A DNA stretch of 64,000 nucleotides from 2-12-FULL-35-15 sp036386835 (GCA_036386835.1 DASVUX010000041.1:62001-126000), one strand, 5' to 3'. Shown: positions 17,394-26,262, counted from the stretch's first letter. The notes: generated from the letters alone by a model not told the origin. Made by a program: numbers and translations.

Positions 17394-18706
17394 TATAACT
17401 CCTCGATGCTATCTAATGAAACTTCTTTAGGCCTTTCATCAGCAACTTCCATTTCACCAAAAAGTTTATTCTTGTCTACAGTTGGATTCTGACGAATAAT
17501 GTTCAATATATTCAAAAAGTCTCTAATTACCTCTCTTGGTGTAAGAAATTCCGAAGCACCAGGCTTATTAAACAGTTCTTCCATGAACTGATGAATCTCC
17601 TTATCAGAGATGCTGATCTCAGTTTTATAGTTGTAGTCAAAAATCGCTTTCAATTTCTTTAACAGAACGAATATCTCGTTATGATCTAAAGGAACTAACT
17701 TTATAACAGGCTGCGCAAAATCTCTAATTTCAGTAGTTTCAAATTTATTGGTCTCAAGTCTTGACTTCAAGGCTTGATAGCTAAAGAGTCCTCGTCTTTC
17801 GTTTTCCAAAAATTCTTTTGTTCCGGCAAAATTAAAGAACAGGTTCGTCACTTTTCCCTGAAAACAATCATTATATATGGTCAATATCTTTTCATAGTTC
17901 TTTTCCCTCATTACCGAGGTTGAAATCTTATATAAATTGATAGCCTCATCCAAGTTGATCATAAAACCGCTATATCCCATACTGACAAAGAGCTTACAGA
18001 AATTCTTGAGCATGTCGTAGTAATTCAGATCATTAATTACTTCTCTTACTCCCAAGTCTTGCTTTGCTTCTGTTTTTGTTTTGTATTCCCCTTTTAGCCA
18101 TTTTAAGGCATTGCGTCTTAGCTGTTCATCATCTTTTATATAACCTTCATAATACTTCATTACAACCATTCCAAAATCAAAACCTCCAACATCCGTAATC
18201 TCATTGATGGTTTTCATTATATTGGTTTGAATAAGACTTAAGTACTTTTCACCACGGATCTCAGATAATGAAACATTATTTTCTTCTGCGGTCTTCATCA
18301 CTATTTGCTCTATCCATTTTTCCAATAAGGTCGATAGTGCACCGCCTTCAGGCTTTGTTTGAATGGCAATATTGTCCATTATTGCAGAATAGAGTGCCAC
18401 TCCCTTACCATCATTGGAGTACAAGCGGTTGTCTGGTGTGAAATCAGCATTGGTAACTACAAATTTTTGCTTCAACGCAACTGTATTAAGTAAATGGAGC
18501 ATGAATGACTTCCCTGATCCGAAGTCACCTATCCAGAATTTAACCATGCTATGACCGTTCTTAACATCGTCCAAGGCAGAAACAAACGCAGTTATTTCCT
18601 CGGATCGACCAACAGTAATATGCTGAACTCCAATCTTAGGAACTACGCCTCCGATCAATGAATTAATGATTGATGTGGCTTCTTTGGGCTTAATATTGTC
18701 TATCAT
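17393..18706 (-). CDS. BrxD-like P-loop ATPase, SngB-like
   Basis: The 437-residue protein resembles the DUF2791/BrxD family. It opens with the EATSIINSLIGGVVPKIG segment, then TVGRSEEI, a Walker A GDFGSGKS at 60-67 and an acidic Walker B in GFMINLDEAINLYK. The length equals that of BrxD. BrxD-type AAA-like ATPases travel with Lhr-like helicases in BREX type 2 and in related systems. Here no PglX methylase or PglZ phosphatase gene is present, so BREX is excluded within this window. The start overlaps the upstream TerB gene as ATGA and the stop overlaps the helicase start as TAATG, so the three genes form one translational unit. Confidence 0.85.
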   Translation of the reverse strand: MIDNIKPKEATSIINSLIGGVVPKIGVQHITVGRSEEITAFVSALDDVKNGHSMVKFWIGDFGSGKSFMLHLLNTVALKQKFVVTNADFTPDNRLYSNDGKGVALYSAIMDNIAIQTKPEGGALSTLLEKWIEQIVMKTAEENNVSLSEIRGEKYLSLIQTNIMKTINEITDVGGFDFGMVVMKYYEGYIKDDEQLRRNALKWLKGEYKTKTEAKQDLGVREVINDLNYYDMLKNFCKLFVSMGYSGFMINLDEAINLYKISTSVMREKNYEKILTIYNDCFQGKVTNLFFNFAGTKEFLENERRGLFSYQALKSRLETNKFETTEIRDFAQPVIKLVPLDHNEIFVLLKKLKAIFDYNYKTEISISDKEIHQFMEELFNKPGASEFLTPREVIRDFLNILNIIRQNPTVDKNKLFGEMEVADERPKEVSLDSIEEL

Positions 18707-21036
18707 TTGGCTAGTATTTTTTGATAATAACTCGAATTTATAATATAAAAATCATCTTCCTCTTCAATTAAAAGATCATCCAGAGTTTCATAACAAGTTT
18801 CGTTGAGACTTTCAACTAATTGGTTTTTAAAAACACCTTTTGATTTGGCGAATATTTCAATGTCTGCTTGTGGAACAGAAAAGTTATGTTTAGCAAAGAT
18901 TTCCAACACAGAAATATGCAATGCGCTAAGCGATATATCGACTGAATAGATTGATTTGTGAACGACTTCTGGTTTGGTAGCTATAACCACAGTATCATTA
19001 TCGTTTATTTCTATTGACCTGGCTTCTTCGTCATCCTTCAAATATTCATTTAAAAGCTCTACTGTTCCGGAATGTTGCTGCTGAACCTCTTTAATTGATG
19101 CAATATCTAATTGAATCTTTTTTCTTTTAACCTTAAAAATCTCTGAAACTCCTTTCAGAGCCTTTTCTAAGTTCTTATCTTTTATAAAGGCATTGACAAC
19201 GGACTTAAAGTCCTCAAGCTGTTCATTTGTTTTAAAAAGGCTTTTTTGTATAGTTTTAGTTAGCTCCTTATTGTCAAAGCTTTCTGACTTAAGATCATAA
19301 TGTAAATAGTAAATATAGAGTAACAAAGCTGATTCCTTATCATGCTTCGAAATAAACTTTGAGGCTTCAAAAAAGATGTTTTCTATTGATGGATTCTTTT
19401 TATTTTGAGCTGCTATTGCTTTAATATTATCAATGAACAACTTCGGCTCTGTATATTTAGAAGTAATCTCCTCAAATTTAATTTTCCACCGATTTGTATT
19501 TTGTGAATTTAGCTCTATTTCTGTTGCATCATCTGGAAGGCTTATTTGATTAGTTAGAGTTGGTAATATAGCTAAAATCTTTGCTATAATTTTAGATTCG
19601 AAAACCTCTTTTGCTTCAGGATGAGTGTATTCACTTTCAGTATTAATTTTTCTTTTATGTCCGTAATGCTCACGGACAAGATTCTCACAGTGCTTGAAGA
19701 TCATTGAATGGAACCCATTTCCAGTCAGAGAGTCGATGCAATATTTATAATTATTGCTCCCTTTTCTATAATTAAATTGTTTTCTGGCAATTACATCAGC
19801 TACAGCCATTGCCTGATCCTGAAATGTTGTTCCTTCCGAAACAAAACTTTTTTTCATTTCGCTTATACAGGTTAAAAACAACTTTGCTATTTCAATGCAA
19901 CAAAACTCAATATTGCAAAAATTATTACTTGGGCTCCAAAGTAAATTTAAAAGCTTAGCCTCTTCATCGGTGAGTTTTAACTTTGCTTTATATTTTGTTC
20001 CTAATCTCCAGTAATCAGCATCGTAAGAATAACTTGGATTGGGATTAGAACTGCCATTGGGATTAGAACTGCCATTGGGATTCGGATTCGAGACAATAGA
20101 ATGCTTTTGACGAAGTATATCTGCTAAGTTTTTATCTCCCTTTTCTTCCAGTTTTTTTATAAACAATGGAAAAGTGTACGATTTCGTTTTGGGATAATAA
20201 TAACTTAGGATCGTAAGTTGTTTTTCTAATTGAGAATAATCACTTGCAGCACTGTAGCTATCTATTAAATCAAAAAGCAGTAAGAAAGCATAATTATCAT
20301 TTCCTCCCGTACTTAAGTATTTGCCATTTAGAAAGCTCTCTTTAAAAATGTAGTAGAAATTCTTTTGTTCCTTTGTTGCATTATTAATTTCGGCAAATGA
20401 GAATACGTAGACGTGTCCCCAATATGGAGCTACAGGGGTCTCATCAGATTTATTCTCGACAGGAATTTGGTATGATTCTCCGGTAACATCAATTATAGAA
20501 TCATCTTTTTTCAGGTTATTAGAAGTAACGCTCACAGTAAATTTTATTTTTTTTAAGTCGTTTTCATTTCTTTCTTGACCTAATACTGGAGTCGGTTTCA
20601 CCTTAATTACAGGAACTTCTCTTACGTCTTCTTTTTTATTAGCCGCCTTGAATGCCCAAATTATAATAATTAATCCTGCAATACCAATGAGATAATATAT
20701 ACCATTACTGGATTCTGGAGGGTCTGGTTTAACCACAGGGGGTTCTACAACAACCGGCTGCTCAACAATAACCTGGGTTAAATATTTACTTGACAAAAAG
20801 CCTTCTTGCCCTTTATATTCTATTTTGAACCAAGCTGAGTTTGTTTTATCAATTACATTAACTTCTTCACCCTTATAAACAATACCAATAGCTTGATACT
20901 TTGAACCCGCTCCGCTTCTCAAATTAAGATCAGTGGTTGTTTTGAATAATTCTAAAGCCTGTAGCTTAATTGTAACTACAATCAATAGAGTTATTAATAT
21001 TGTTTTTATAAGGTAATTCTTCTTAGTCATCTGCAT
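18703..21036 (-). CDS. Membrane-anchored TerB-N/TerB-C protein with external SH3b domain, SngA-like
   Basis: The 777-residue protein (ATG 21036, or Met3 at 21030) has a unique order of parts. A signal or anchor helix lies at 8-28 and an SH3b domain at 30-89 (DLNLRSGAGSKYQAIG, GWF-like core AWFKIEYKGQEGFLSSKYL). A Pro-rich stalk and a membrane helix (112-131) follow, then a large cytoplasmic part. The latter holds a TerB-N type region (about 190-460, with YWRLGTKYKAKLKLTDEE at 342-359) and a TerB-C region at the end (about 640-777, ending in LNETCYETLDDLLIEEEDDFYI). A linker of NPNGSS repeats lies at 317-335. TerB-N/TerB-C proteins accompany ATPase and helicase genes in Ter-type and Shango systems. 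The SH3b and membrane anchor are additions that I do not know from described SngA proteins. It overlaps the ATPase gene by four bases. Confidence 0.8.
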   Translation of the reverse strand: MQMTKKNYLIKTILITLLIVVTIKLQALELFKTTTDLNLRSGAGSKYQAIGIVYKGEEVNVIDKTNSAWFKIEYKGQEGFLSSKYLTQVIVEQPVVVEPPVVKPDPPESSNGIYYLIGIAGLIIIIWAFKAANKKEDVREVPVIKVKPTPVLGQERNENDLKKIKFTVSVTSNNLKKDDSIIDVTGESYQIPVENKSDETPVAPYWGHVYVFSFAEINNATKEQKNFYYIFKESFLNGKYLSTGGNDNYAFLLLFDLIDSYSAASDYSQLEKQLTILSYYYPKTKSYTFPLFIKKLEEKGDKNLADILRQKHSIVSNPNPNGSSNPNGSSNPNPSYSYDADYWRLGTKYKAKLKLTDEEAKLLNLLWSPSNNFCNIEFCCIEIAKLFLTCISEMKKSFVSEGTTFQDQAMAVADVIARKQFNYRKGSNNYKYCIDSLTGNGFHSMIFKHCENLVREHYGHKRKINTESEYTHPEAKEVFESKIIAKILAILPTLTNQISLPDDATEIELNSQNTNRWKIKFEEITSKYTEPKLFIDNIKAIAAQNKKNPSIENIFFEASKFISKHDKESALLLYIYYLHYDLKSESFDNKELTKTIQKSLFKTNEQLEDFKSVVNAFIKDKNLEKALKGVSEIFKVKRKKIQLDIASIKEVQQQHSGTVELLNEYLKDDEEARSIEINDNDTVVIATKPEVVHKSIYSVDISLSALHISVLEIFAKHNFSVPQADIEIFAKSKGVFKNQLVESLNETCYETLDDLLIEEEDDFYIINSSYYQKILAK
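20038..20082 (-). repeat. 18-base tandem repeat inside the TerB gene
   Basis: The unit ATTGGGATTAGAACTGCC occurs twice perfectly plus a half copy. On the coding strand it specifies an NPNGSS hexapeptide linker. It keeps the frame whatever the copy number, so linker length can vary by slippage. Confidence 0.85.
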
Positions 21037-21050
21037 TCCTGCGAAAGCTA

Positions 21051-21956
21051 TTATATTAAATCATCCAGAATATCACAAAAGTCGAATTCATGAATGATCA
21101 TGATATTATGTCCTTCCTTGCGCATTTGAAGCGCCTTTTCAACTTTCCTTCCATAACAGGCAAATGTCCATGCCTGATTACCATTATCTCCAACAATAAG
21201 GTAGTCTGTAGTTTTGATGAGATTGTCTGTAGGAATTGCTCCAAGCTTAATCAGTTCTCTCTGTAGATCTGCTCTGTTTCCCCTTTTAAGAACTCCAGTA
21301 ATGCAAAATGTCTTTCCTTCAAAAGTAACTTGAGGCTCACTTGTGCAAAGAGCCATAATTTTAACATCTACTAGTTCGGATTTTAATTGAGATCGGATAT
21401 CCTTATCCTTTATAGATACGAATTGATTAATGAATGCCTTTAGCACAAGCTTTTCATTTTCATCTACTTTATGGTCAGCGAGGATAGTCAGTAATAAACT
21501 TCTTATTTCATCATAAGGATAGTAAGTATTCAAATGTTCGTTTTCTTCTAGCCAAGTATTTAAGTCTATGACCTCTTTTTCGCTCATGACTCCATCAGCA
21601 AGTATGCCGTGACATAATCCCTGAAGGATCTGCAAATCCGAGGTCACAGCATTGTAGTAATAGCTATCTCCTTCATATTTCTGACAAAGCCAGAACAAAT
21701 CCTCAATTGCTTCTTTAGTAGGTATACCAGCAGACAATGCCTCCTTTATAACTGCCATGAACTCATTGAAAGGATTCCTATTAATTAAATGAGCAAGACT
21801 ATCAACCCATTTATTTAATTCTTTCACTTCTTTTTCATTTATTTCATTGTCCAGATTAATTCCTAACAAAATTCCTTTAAGTATACTTATTGCTTTATCG
21901 GCATTCTGCTTTCCAGTGTATATTTGATAAGATATTTCTTCAGAGGGAATTGCCAT
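21051..21956 (-). CDS. TerB-like domain protein with C-terminal BRCT domain
   Basis: The 301-residue protein has a helical N-terminal half with three acidic TerB-like turns: LDNEINEKEV near 35, ADGVMSEKEV near 120 and ADHKVDENEK near 160. It ends in a BRCT domain (about 207-301) of the bacterial LigA type, with FCITGVLKRGNRADLQ and TDYLIVGDNG. BRCT domains of this class bind DNA ends or nicks or mediate protein contacts. No ligase or polymerase domain is attached. It is the first gene of the minus-strand unit, with 14 bases to the TerB-N/TerB-C gene, so it is probably part of the same system, perhaps as the DNA-lesion-recognising component. That role is inference. Confidence 0.78.
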   Translation of the reverse strand: MAIPSEEISYQIYTGKQNADKAISILKGILLGINLDNEINEKEVKELNKWVDSLAHLINRNPFNEFMAVIKEALSAGIPTKEAIEDLFWLCQKYEGDSYYYNAVTSDLQILQGLCHGILADGVMSEKEVIDLNTWLEENEHLNTYYPYDEIRSLLLTILADHKVDENEKLVLKAFINQFVSIKDKDIRSQLKSELVDVKIMALCTSEPQVTFEGKTFCITGVLKRGNRADLQRELIKLGAIPTDNLIKTTDYLIVGDNGNQAWTFACYGRKVEKALQMRKEGHNIMIIHEFDFCDILDDLI

Positions 21957-22535
21957 TGAACTCGTTTTAGATTATTAATAATTTTTAATTGCTTTAGTAT
22001 CTTTAGGAACAGTAATATCATCTGAAATCAAGTGTGCAAAACAAATACTTCTTGATAAGTTTTGGGTGTTTCCTGAAACCTGAAATAGAAGAAGAAATTA
22101 AAATGTCCTTTGGAATTGTCAGCGACTCTTCAAAAAAACGGATATATAACCCCATAAATGGACTAATATACCTTGGAACCTTGCCCTGGAGTAGTGGGTA
22201 GTACCGAGGATTTAACAATATTTTTTAAATAAATTCTAAATTTCGTAAGGTTGCTTGGTTGTAATCTGAAATAAAACACCGGTAACGGGGTAAAACCCAA
22301 TCAGAAACCAATGTCCTTATGCAAATATAATCTATTTTTCTATTTATGGTTAATACTTCTATTTTTTTCGTTGTTACACCCTTTGTAACTAGATTCTTTT
22401 CATTTTGCCAGCGTTAGGAGCGAAACAGACAATCAAACCCTTAAAAAACTTACGTTTAAGGATTAAATAAATAAGCCGGAATAAACACAAGCAATAAAAA
22501 ACAGCAAAACACTTTCGTGTTTTGCTGTCCTTTTT
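21957..22535. other. AT-rich non-coding stretch upstream of the island
   Basis: No convincing gene is present. A 66-codon minus-strand frame at 22018-22218 lacks any family signature. Inverted repeats lie at 22439-22461 (CCTTAAA/TTTAAGG) and near 22373 (GTTACA/TGTAAC). The promoter of the minus-strand operon that starts at 21956 must lie in the first part of this stretch, but I see no clear TTTG/TAnnTTTG pair. No direct repeat that would mark an integration site was found by eye. Confidence 0.4.
22501..22528. terminator. Bidirectional hairpin terminator
   Basis: A perfect 12-base stem (ACAGCAAAACAC / GTGTTTTGCTGT) with a TTTC loop is followed by T runs on both strands. On the minus strand it lies seven bases after the stop of the small ORF at 22536, which supports that ORF as a real transcript. 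Confidence 0.8.
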
Positions 22536-22664
22536 TTATCTTAAAACTCTCTTAGCTAAGAGAGGCATTGCAAATTTTTTAACATCATTAAAAGTAACAT
22601 TGTACTTTTTGGCTAACTGGTAAGCTGCTGCAGCTCCCGCAGTCAATAACAAGAATTTGATCAT
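22536..22664 (-). CDS. Small 42-residue protein with a hydrophobic N-terminus
   Basis: The frame from ATG 22664 to TAA 22536 encodes MIKFLLLTAGAAAAYQLAKK followed by a basic amphipathic end (about 42 residues). It has one short membrane-like helix and a KK/KRVLR tail. A strong terminator directly downstream and the tidy composition argue that it is expressed. The GA-rich helix ending in Y-x-LAK resembles the tail of the protein at 6362-6874 (AGFGAYKLAK). No function is known to me. Similar short single-helix proteins are often missed in annotation. Confidence 0.5.
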   Translation of the reverse strand: MIKFLLLTAGAAAAYQLAKKYNVTFNDVKKFAMPLLAKRVLR

Positions 22665-22878
22665 GGTTTCTATTTTTTTTATTTATTTAATCTGATATAA
22701 TACCTGCCAAAGCCGTGCCATCAAAGCCCTTAAACAGGAGTATATAGACAGAAAGCATGAATGAATGTTTAACCGGACTTAATCCGCCCCTGAGTAGAAC
22801 CAGGAAGAAAGATGGAGTGACATTCACCTGGAAGACTGAGAAACGAAAGAAACACTTTTAACATAAATATCTCCGGAA

Positions 22879-23384
22879 ATGAAGATTATACTTACCACTC
22901 CCCGCCTCTATCTGAGTGAATTTACAATGGACGATGCACAATTGCTTGTTGATCTTAACAGTGATCCGGAAGTAACACGTTATACCGGTGATGGAAAAGT
23001 GGATCTTACCGAGCAAATAAGATTCTTGAAGAAGTAATTTTACCCCAGTATAAAAATAAAATGGGGCGCTGGGCCGTTCATCTGAATTCAAACAATGAAT
23101 TTATAGGCTGGTGCGGGATCAAATATCTTCCTTCGCTTAACGAATATGATCTCGGTTACCGCTTCTTCAAGAAACACTGGGGTAAAGGATATGCGACCGA
23201 ATCCGCACTGGCGGTAATGGAATATGGAAAGAATATTTTAAAATTGAAAGAGATCGTAGGACGCGCTTCTGTCGATAATCATAATTCCATTAATGTGCTC
23301 CGGAAAGTCGGTTTGCAGTTTAAAGAAGAAGGATTTGAGCATGGAGAGAAGGTAAAAAAATATATAACAAATAGTAATAGTTAA
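22879..23384 (+). pseudogene. GNAT-family acetyltransferase broken by a frameshift
   Basis: The first frame (22879-23037) encodes a RimJ/RimL-like N-terminus (ILTTPRLYLSEFTMDDAQLL) and stops early. The rest continues in another frame through 23384, with FKKHWGKGYATESALAV, the acetyl-CoA-binding signature, and NHNSINVLRKVGLQ. Joining the frames near 23020-23030, where EQI meets ILEEVILPQYKNK, restores a protein of about 168 residues. The shift corresponds to one missing base. The gene is therefore recently inactivated, or a sequencing error is present. Intact homologues acetylate ribosomal protein N-termini or small molecules. Confidence 0.8.
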
Positions 23385-23445
23385 ATGATGCAGAAGTAAT
23401 CCCGCGAACCCTACTTAAGTAGCCTGTATAAACCAGGCAGGAAAA

Positions 23446-24231
23446 TTAAAATTTAAAGCCAAACTTGAGATTTATATCATAAATAACCTGAGGAGCAACG
23501 AATAGTGAAACCCTGTAAGAATTACTTTTTTCTTCCGTTCTTGTCCAACCATGTTGTGTGGATGTGCTTCCGTATGAATATTTCCCGTACAGGAAAGTGT
23601 ATCCGTTAATTCCAATACCCGATGAAAAGAAACACCTTCTCCTGATCAATTTATAACCTGCAATTAACTGCAGGGACGTCAGGGAAGCTTTATCAGTGAG
23701 TGAAACGTCCCTCATTAAATTTACATCATCCGTATGCAAAAAATAATCCAAATATTTATATGTATATAGAGCTTTTACTCCAAGGAAAGGGGAGTTACAT
23801 TTTTCACTATTCGATTTAGATCTGAATAGCGTCCAGTCAAACTCATAATATACACCATACTCCTTTTGTTTCGTCTCCCCTCCCCCTGCCACAGGGCCAG
23901 GGTCAGATGGGAAAGTTCTGGCAGAATAAAAAGTCCCTAATATGTGCTGATTCAATTTTTTTGTAGTAAATGACAATTCAAAAAATGGGTTAAGCATCCT
24001 GCTTATAACTAATCCATTCTTATACATATCACTTTCATCAAAAAAATTTCCATGGTAAGGCAAATTAGGAAGTGTCCGAACTTCCTTTAATGGGGTTACA
24101 GGCCTAAGAAAGAAGCCTATTGCATATCCCAATTTCCGCAAGCGCTGTGGCCTGATACTATCCTTTTCCTGGGCAAATGATGCAGTATAAATAAGAGTAA
24201 ATAATAAAAAACACGCTTGATTCTTTTTCAT
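23446..24231 (-). CDS. Outer-membrane-type beta-rich protein of unknown function
   Basis: I start at ATG 24231, where a signal peptide (MKKNQACFLLFTLIYTASFAQ) begins; the open frame extends upstream without one. The mature protein of about 240 residues alternates polar and aromatic residues in strands (YYEFDWTLFRSK, ALYTYKYLDYFLH, VAPQVIYDINLKFGFKF). It ends in Phe, which is typical of outer-membrane barrels inserted by BAM. No enzyme motif is visible. It is monocistronic, lying between the broken acetyltransferase and the two-component genes. Confidence 0.6.
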   Translation of the reverse strand: MKKNQACFLLFTLIYTASFAQEKDSIRPQRLRKLGYAIGFFLRPVTPLKEVRTLPNLPYHGNFFDESDMYKNGLVISRMLNPFFELSFTTKKLNQHILGTFYSARTFPSDPGPVAGGGETKQKEYGVYYEFDWTLFRSKSNSEKCNSPFLGVKALYTYKYLDYFLHTDDVNLMRDVSLTDKASLTSLQLIAGYKLIRRRCFFSSGIGINGYTFLYGKYSYGSTSTQHGWTRTEEKSNSYRVSLFVAPQVIYDINLKFGFKF

Positions 24232-24464
24232 AAGTTTGTTGTTATCGTATGCTTTCGACCACGCATACGCCAATATTCCTGCAAAGAAAATCCTTTTTTC
24301 TATACAAAACGGATTAAACTAATTTATTAACTACATTACAACAGAACCTACCCTCCTATAGCAGCCTGCGGAATTTATATACTGAACAGATTACGAATTA
24401 AGATGTAACCAATGAAAAATTTTGAATTCTCATGCGTGTCCCCTTGAATCCAAGTCCGGATGAC

Positions 24465-25199
24465 CTATTTTTTAATTCCTATTTTTTCCAAAAAATCACC
24501 CTTATATTGTTCACCCAGGGGAATTACATATTTGTCAATAAATAGTTCATGAGCTCCCACAGAAGCAATTTCTTTGGATGATACTACAAAGGATCTATGA
24601 ACTCTGATAAAATTAGGGTTTATTGCTTTTAATTCCTGTTCAAATTTAGATAATGGAATAAGCGGCAAAAATGTTGTATGGTTTTTTAAAACAACTTTTG
24701 TATAATTTTTCTTCGCTTCGCAGTATAAGATATCACTTATACAAACCGGATAATTTTTTCCTTCTGATTTTATAAAAATAGTCTGCTCTTCGCCAGGCTT
24801 CATTTCATTCGCCAGGCCAAGCCTGTCTTTTTCTATCAGGTCAATCGCTTTAAATACTGCTTTTGTAAAACGCTCAAAAGCGAACGGTTTCAGAAGATAA
24901 TCAACGGCATTCACATCATAACTTTCAATGGCAAATTCGGAATAAGCTGTTGTAAAGATAATTTTAGGCGGGTTAGTCAATATTTTTGCCATGCTCATGC
25001 CGCTTAAATTTGGCATGTTAATATCCAGAAAAACAATTTCAACACCAGGATCTTTCTTTAATATTTCAAGTGCTTCAATTGCGTTTTTGGCCTGTACCGA
25101 ACATTCTAAATTAGGAAGTTGCTTAATATATCCCTGTACAATTTGTCTTGCGATGGGCTCATCATCAACTATTAAACACTTATATATTCTGCTATTCAA
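24465..25199 (-). CDS. LytTR-family response regulator
   Basis: The 244-residue protein has a CheY-like receiver (about 6-122, acidic pair in VDDEP, phospho-acceptor Asp59 in FLDINMP, conserved Lys in LLKPF). A LytTR DNA-binding domain (about 145-240) follows, with the NFIRVHRSFVV segment. Its start overlaps the histidine kinase stop by eight bases, which makes the two a cognate pair. LytTR regulators often act on a neighbouring promoter. The divergent CHRD gene at 26500 and the kinase gene itself are candidates. Confidence 0.93.
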   Translation of the reverse strand: MNSRIYKCLIVDDEPIARQIVQGYIKQLPNLECSVQAKNAIEALEILKKDPGVEIVFLDINMPNLSGMSMAKILTNPPKIIFTTAYSEFAIESYDVNAVDYLLKPFAFERFTKAVFKAIDLIEKDRLGLANEMKPGEEQTIFIKSEGKNYPVCISDILYCEAKKNYTKVVLKNHTTFLPLIPLSKFEQELKAINPNFIRVHRSFVVSSKEIASVGAHELFIDKYVIPLGEQYKGDFLEKIGIKK

Positions 25200-26262
25200 A
25201 AGACCCCCTGTTTAATTGAAGCTGTAAATTAACAATATAAAATTTATCCGATTTTATAATTTCCAAATCATGAAGGCTGCCCGGATATAATAATTCAAGT
25301 CGTTTTTTTACATTCATCAATCCGAGTCCGCCTGCCTGACTATTTACATCATCAAAGTAATTATTTTTTACGTTTAAGATCAATTTTTTCTGATCTGTCA
25401 TCGACAAATTAATTTTAATCTCGATCGGCTCATTTAACACCTGCCGGGCATGTTTAAATGCATTTTCAATGAACACCATTAATATAAGCGGTGCAATTAC
25501 GGCATCCTCATTTTCAGCCACAACAGAATTGAACTCAAGATCAAGAGTACTTTCCAGCCGGATCTTTTCGAGTTCAATATAATTCCTTAAATAATCTATT
25601 TCTTTAGAGACCGGCACCAGATCGTTTTTAGTTTCATACAGCGAATAGCGCAACAGCCCGGATAATTTTATCATCAGGTCCGGGAGCTTGTTTGATTTGT
25701 CAACGGCCAGGCCATAAAAATTATTCATAGTATTAAATAAGAAATGCGGTGAGATCTGAGCTTTTAAATTATCCAGCTCCAGCTTCATTTTTAATTGTCT
25801 TTGTTCATTTTCGTAATACTGATTGATGTAACTATCTTTAAAGTACTTGGCAAAGGTAATTACTAAAAAAGTAAGCAAAGTAAGTGATAAGTTACTCAAA
25901 AACCATTCTACATACTGTACATCTTTAGGAGGCCTTGTGCTTTCCACAAAATACATCTGAAGCTTTAAAACCGAGAATAGATTCAGAACAGATAAAACCG
26001 CCCCCAAAATAAAATAGAGCGTATACCGCTTTCTGTAGACTAACTTTTTATAAAGGAATAGTATCAGATAGGTATAGACAACAAATAACACCAGGTCCCT
26101 GGTGAGCATGAAATTCAAATATTCGCGGTAATCGAGAAGTGTTAAGTAATACGACCAGGCCCTATAAGCAATATATCCCAACCAAAAACCAAGATGCCAG
26201 GCCCACCTGTGATTGATGAGAAATGCGGTTAAATAGTTGGATTGACCTTCAGCCTCTTTCAT
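25192..26262 (-). CDS. LytS/YehU-type sensor histidine kinase
   Basis: The 356-residue protein has four predicted membrane helices in the first 140 residues and then a His_kinase (PF06580) domain. The phospho-acceptor is His173 in QISPHFLFN. The ATP-binding region has the N-box IENAFKHA and the GGLGLMNVKKRL glycine-rich segment. There is no large periplasmic sensor domain, so the signal is probably sensed in the membrane. It transfers phosphate to the LytTR regulator encoded next to it with an eight-base overlap. The upstream gap of 237 bases to the divergent CHRD gene holds both promoters. Confidence 0.93.
   Translation of the reverse strand: MKEAEGQSNYLTAFLINHRWAWHLGFWLGYIAYRAWSYYLTLLDYREYLNFMLTRDLVLFVVYTYLILFLYKKLVYRKRYTLYFILGAVLSVLNLFSVLKLQMYFVESTRPPKDVQYVEWFLSNLSLTLLTFLVITFAKYFKDSYINQYYENEQRQLKMKLELDNLKAQISPHFLFNTMNNFYGLAVDKSNKLPDLMIKLSGLLRYSLYETKNDLVPVSKEIDYLRNYIELEKIRLESTLDLEFNSVVAENEDAVIAPLILMVFIENAFKHARQVLNEPIEIKINLSMTDQKKLILNVKNNYFDDVNSQAGGLGLMNVKKRLELLYPGSLHDLEIIKSDKFYIVNLQLQLNRGSFE

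Noticed and set aside
15249..18706. BREX type 2 system, suggested by the BrxD-like ATPase and BrxHI-like helicase
   Set aside because: No PglX methylase, PglZ phosphatase, PglW or PglY gene is present; the TerB partner fits Shango better.
22018..22218. 66-codon minus-strand frame upstream of the TerB-BRCT gene
   Set aside because: No family signature, no linked signal, and a composition like the AT-rich gap around it.
22439..22461. Inverted repeat as a terminator
   Set aside because: No T run follows on either strand and the stem has only seven AT-rich pairs.
22757..22861. 34-codon plus-strand frame before the broken acetyltransferase
   Set aside because: Very short, basic, without any recognisable motif or terminator; chance is as likely.
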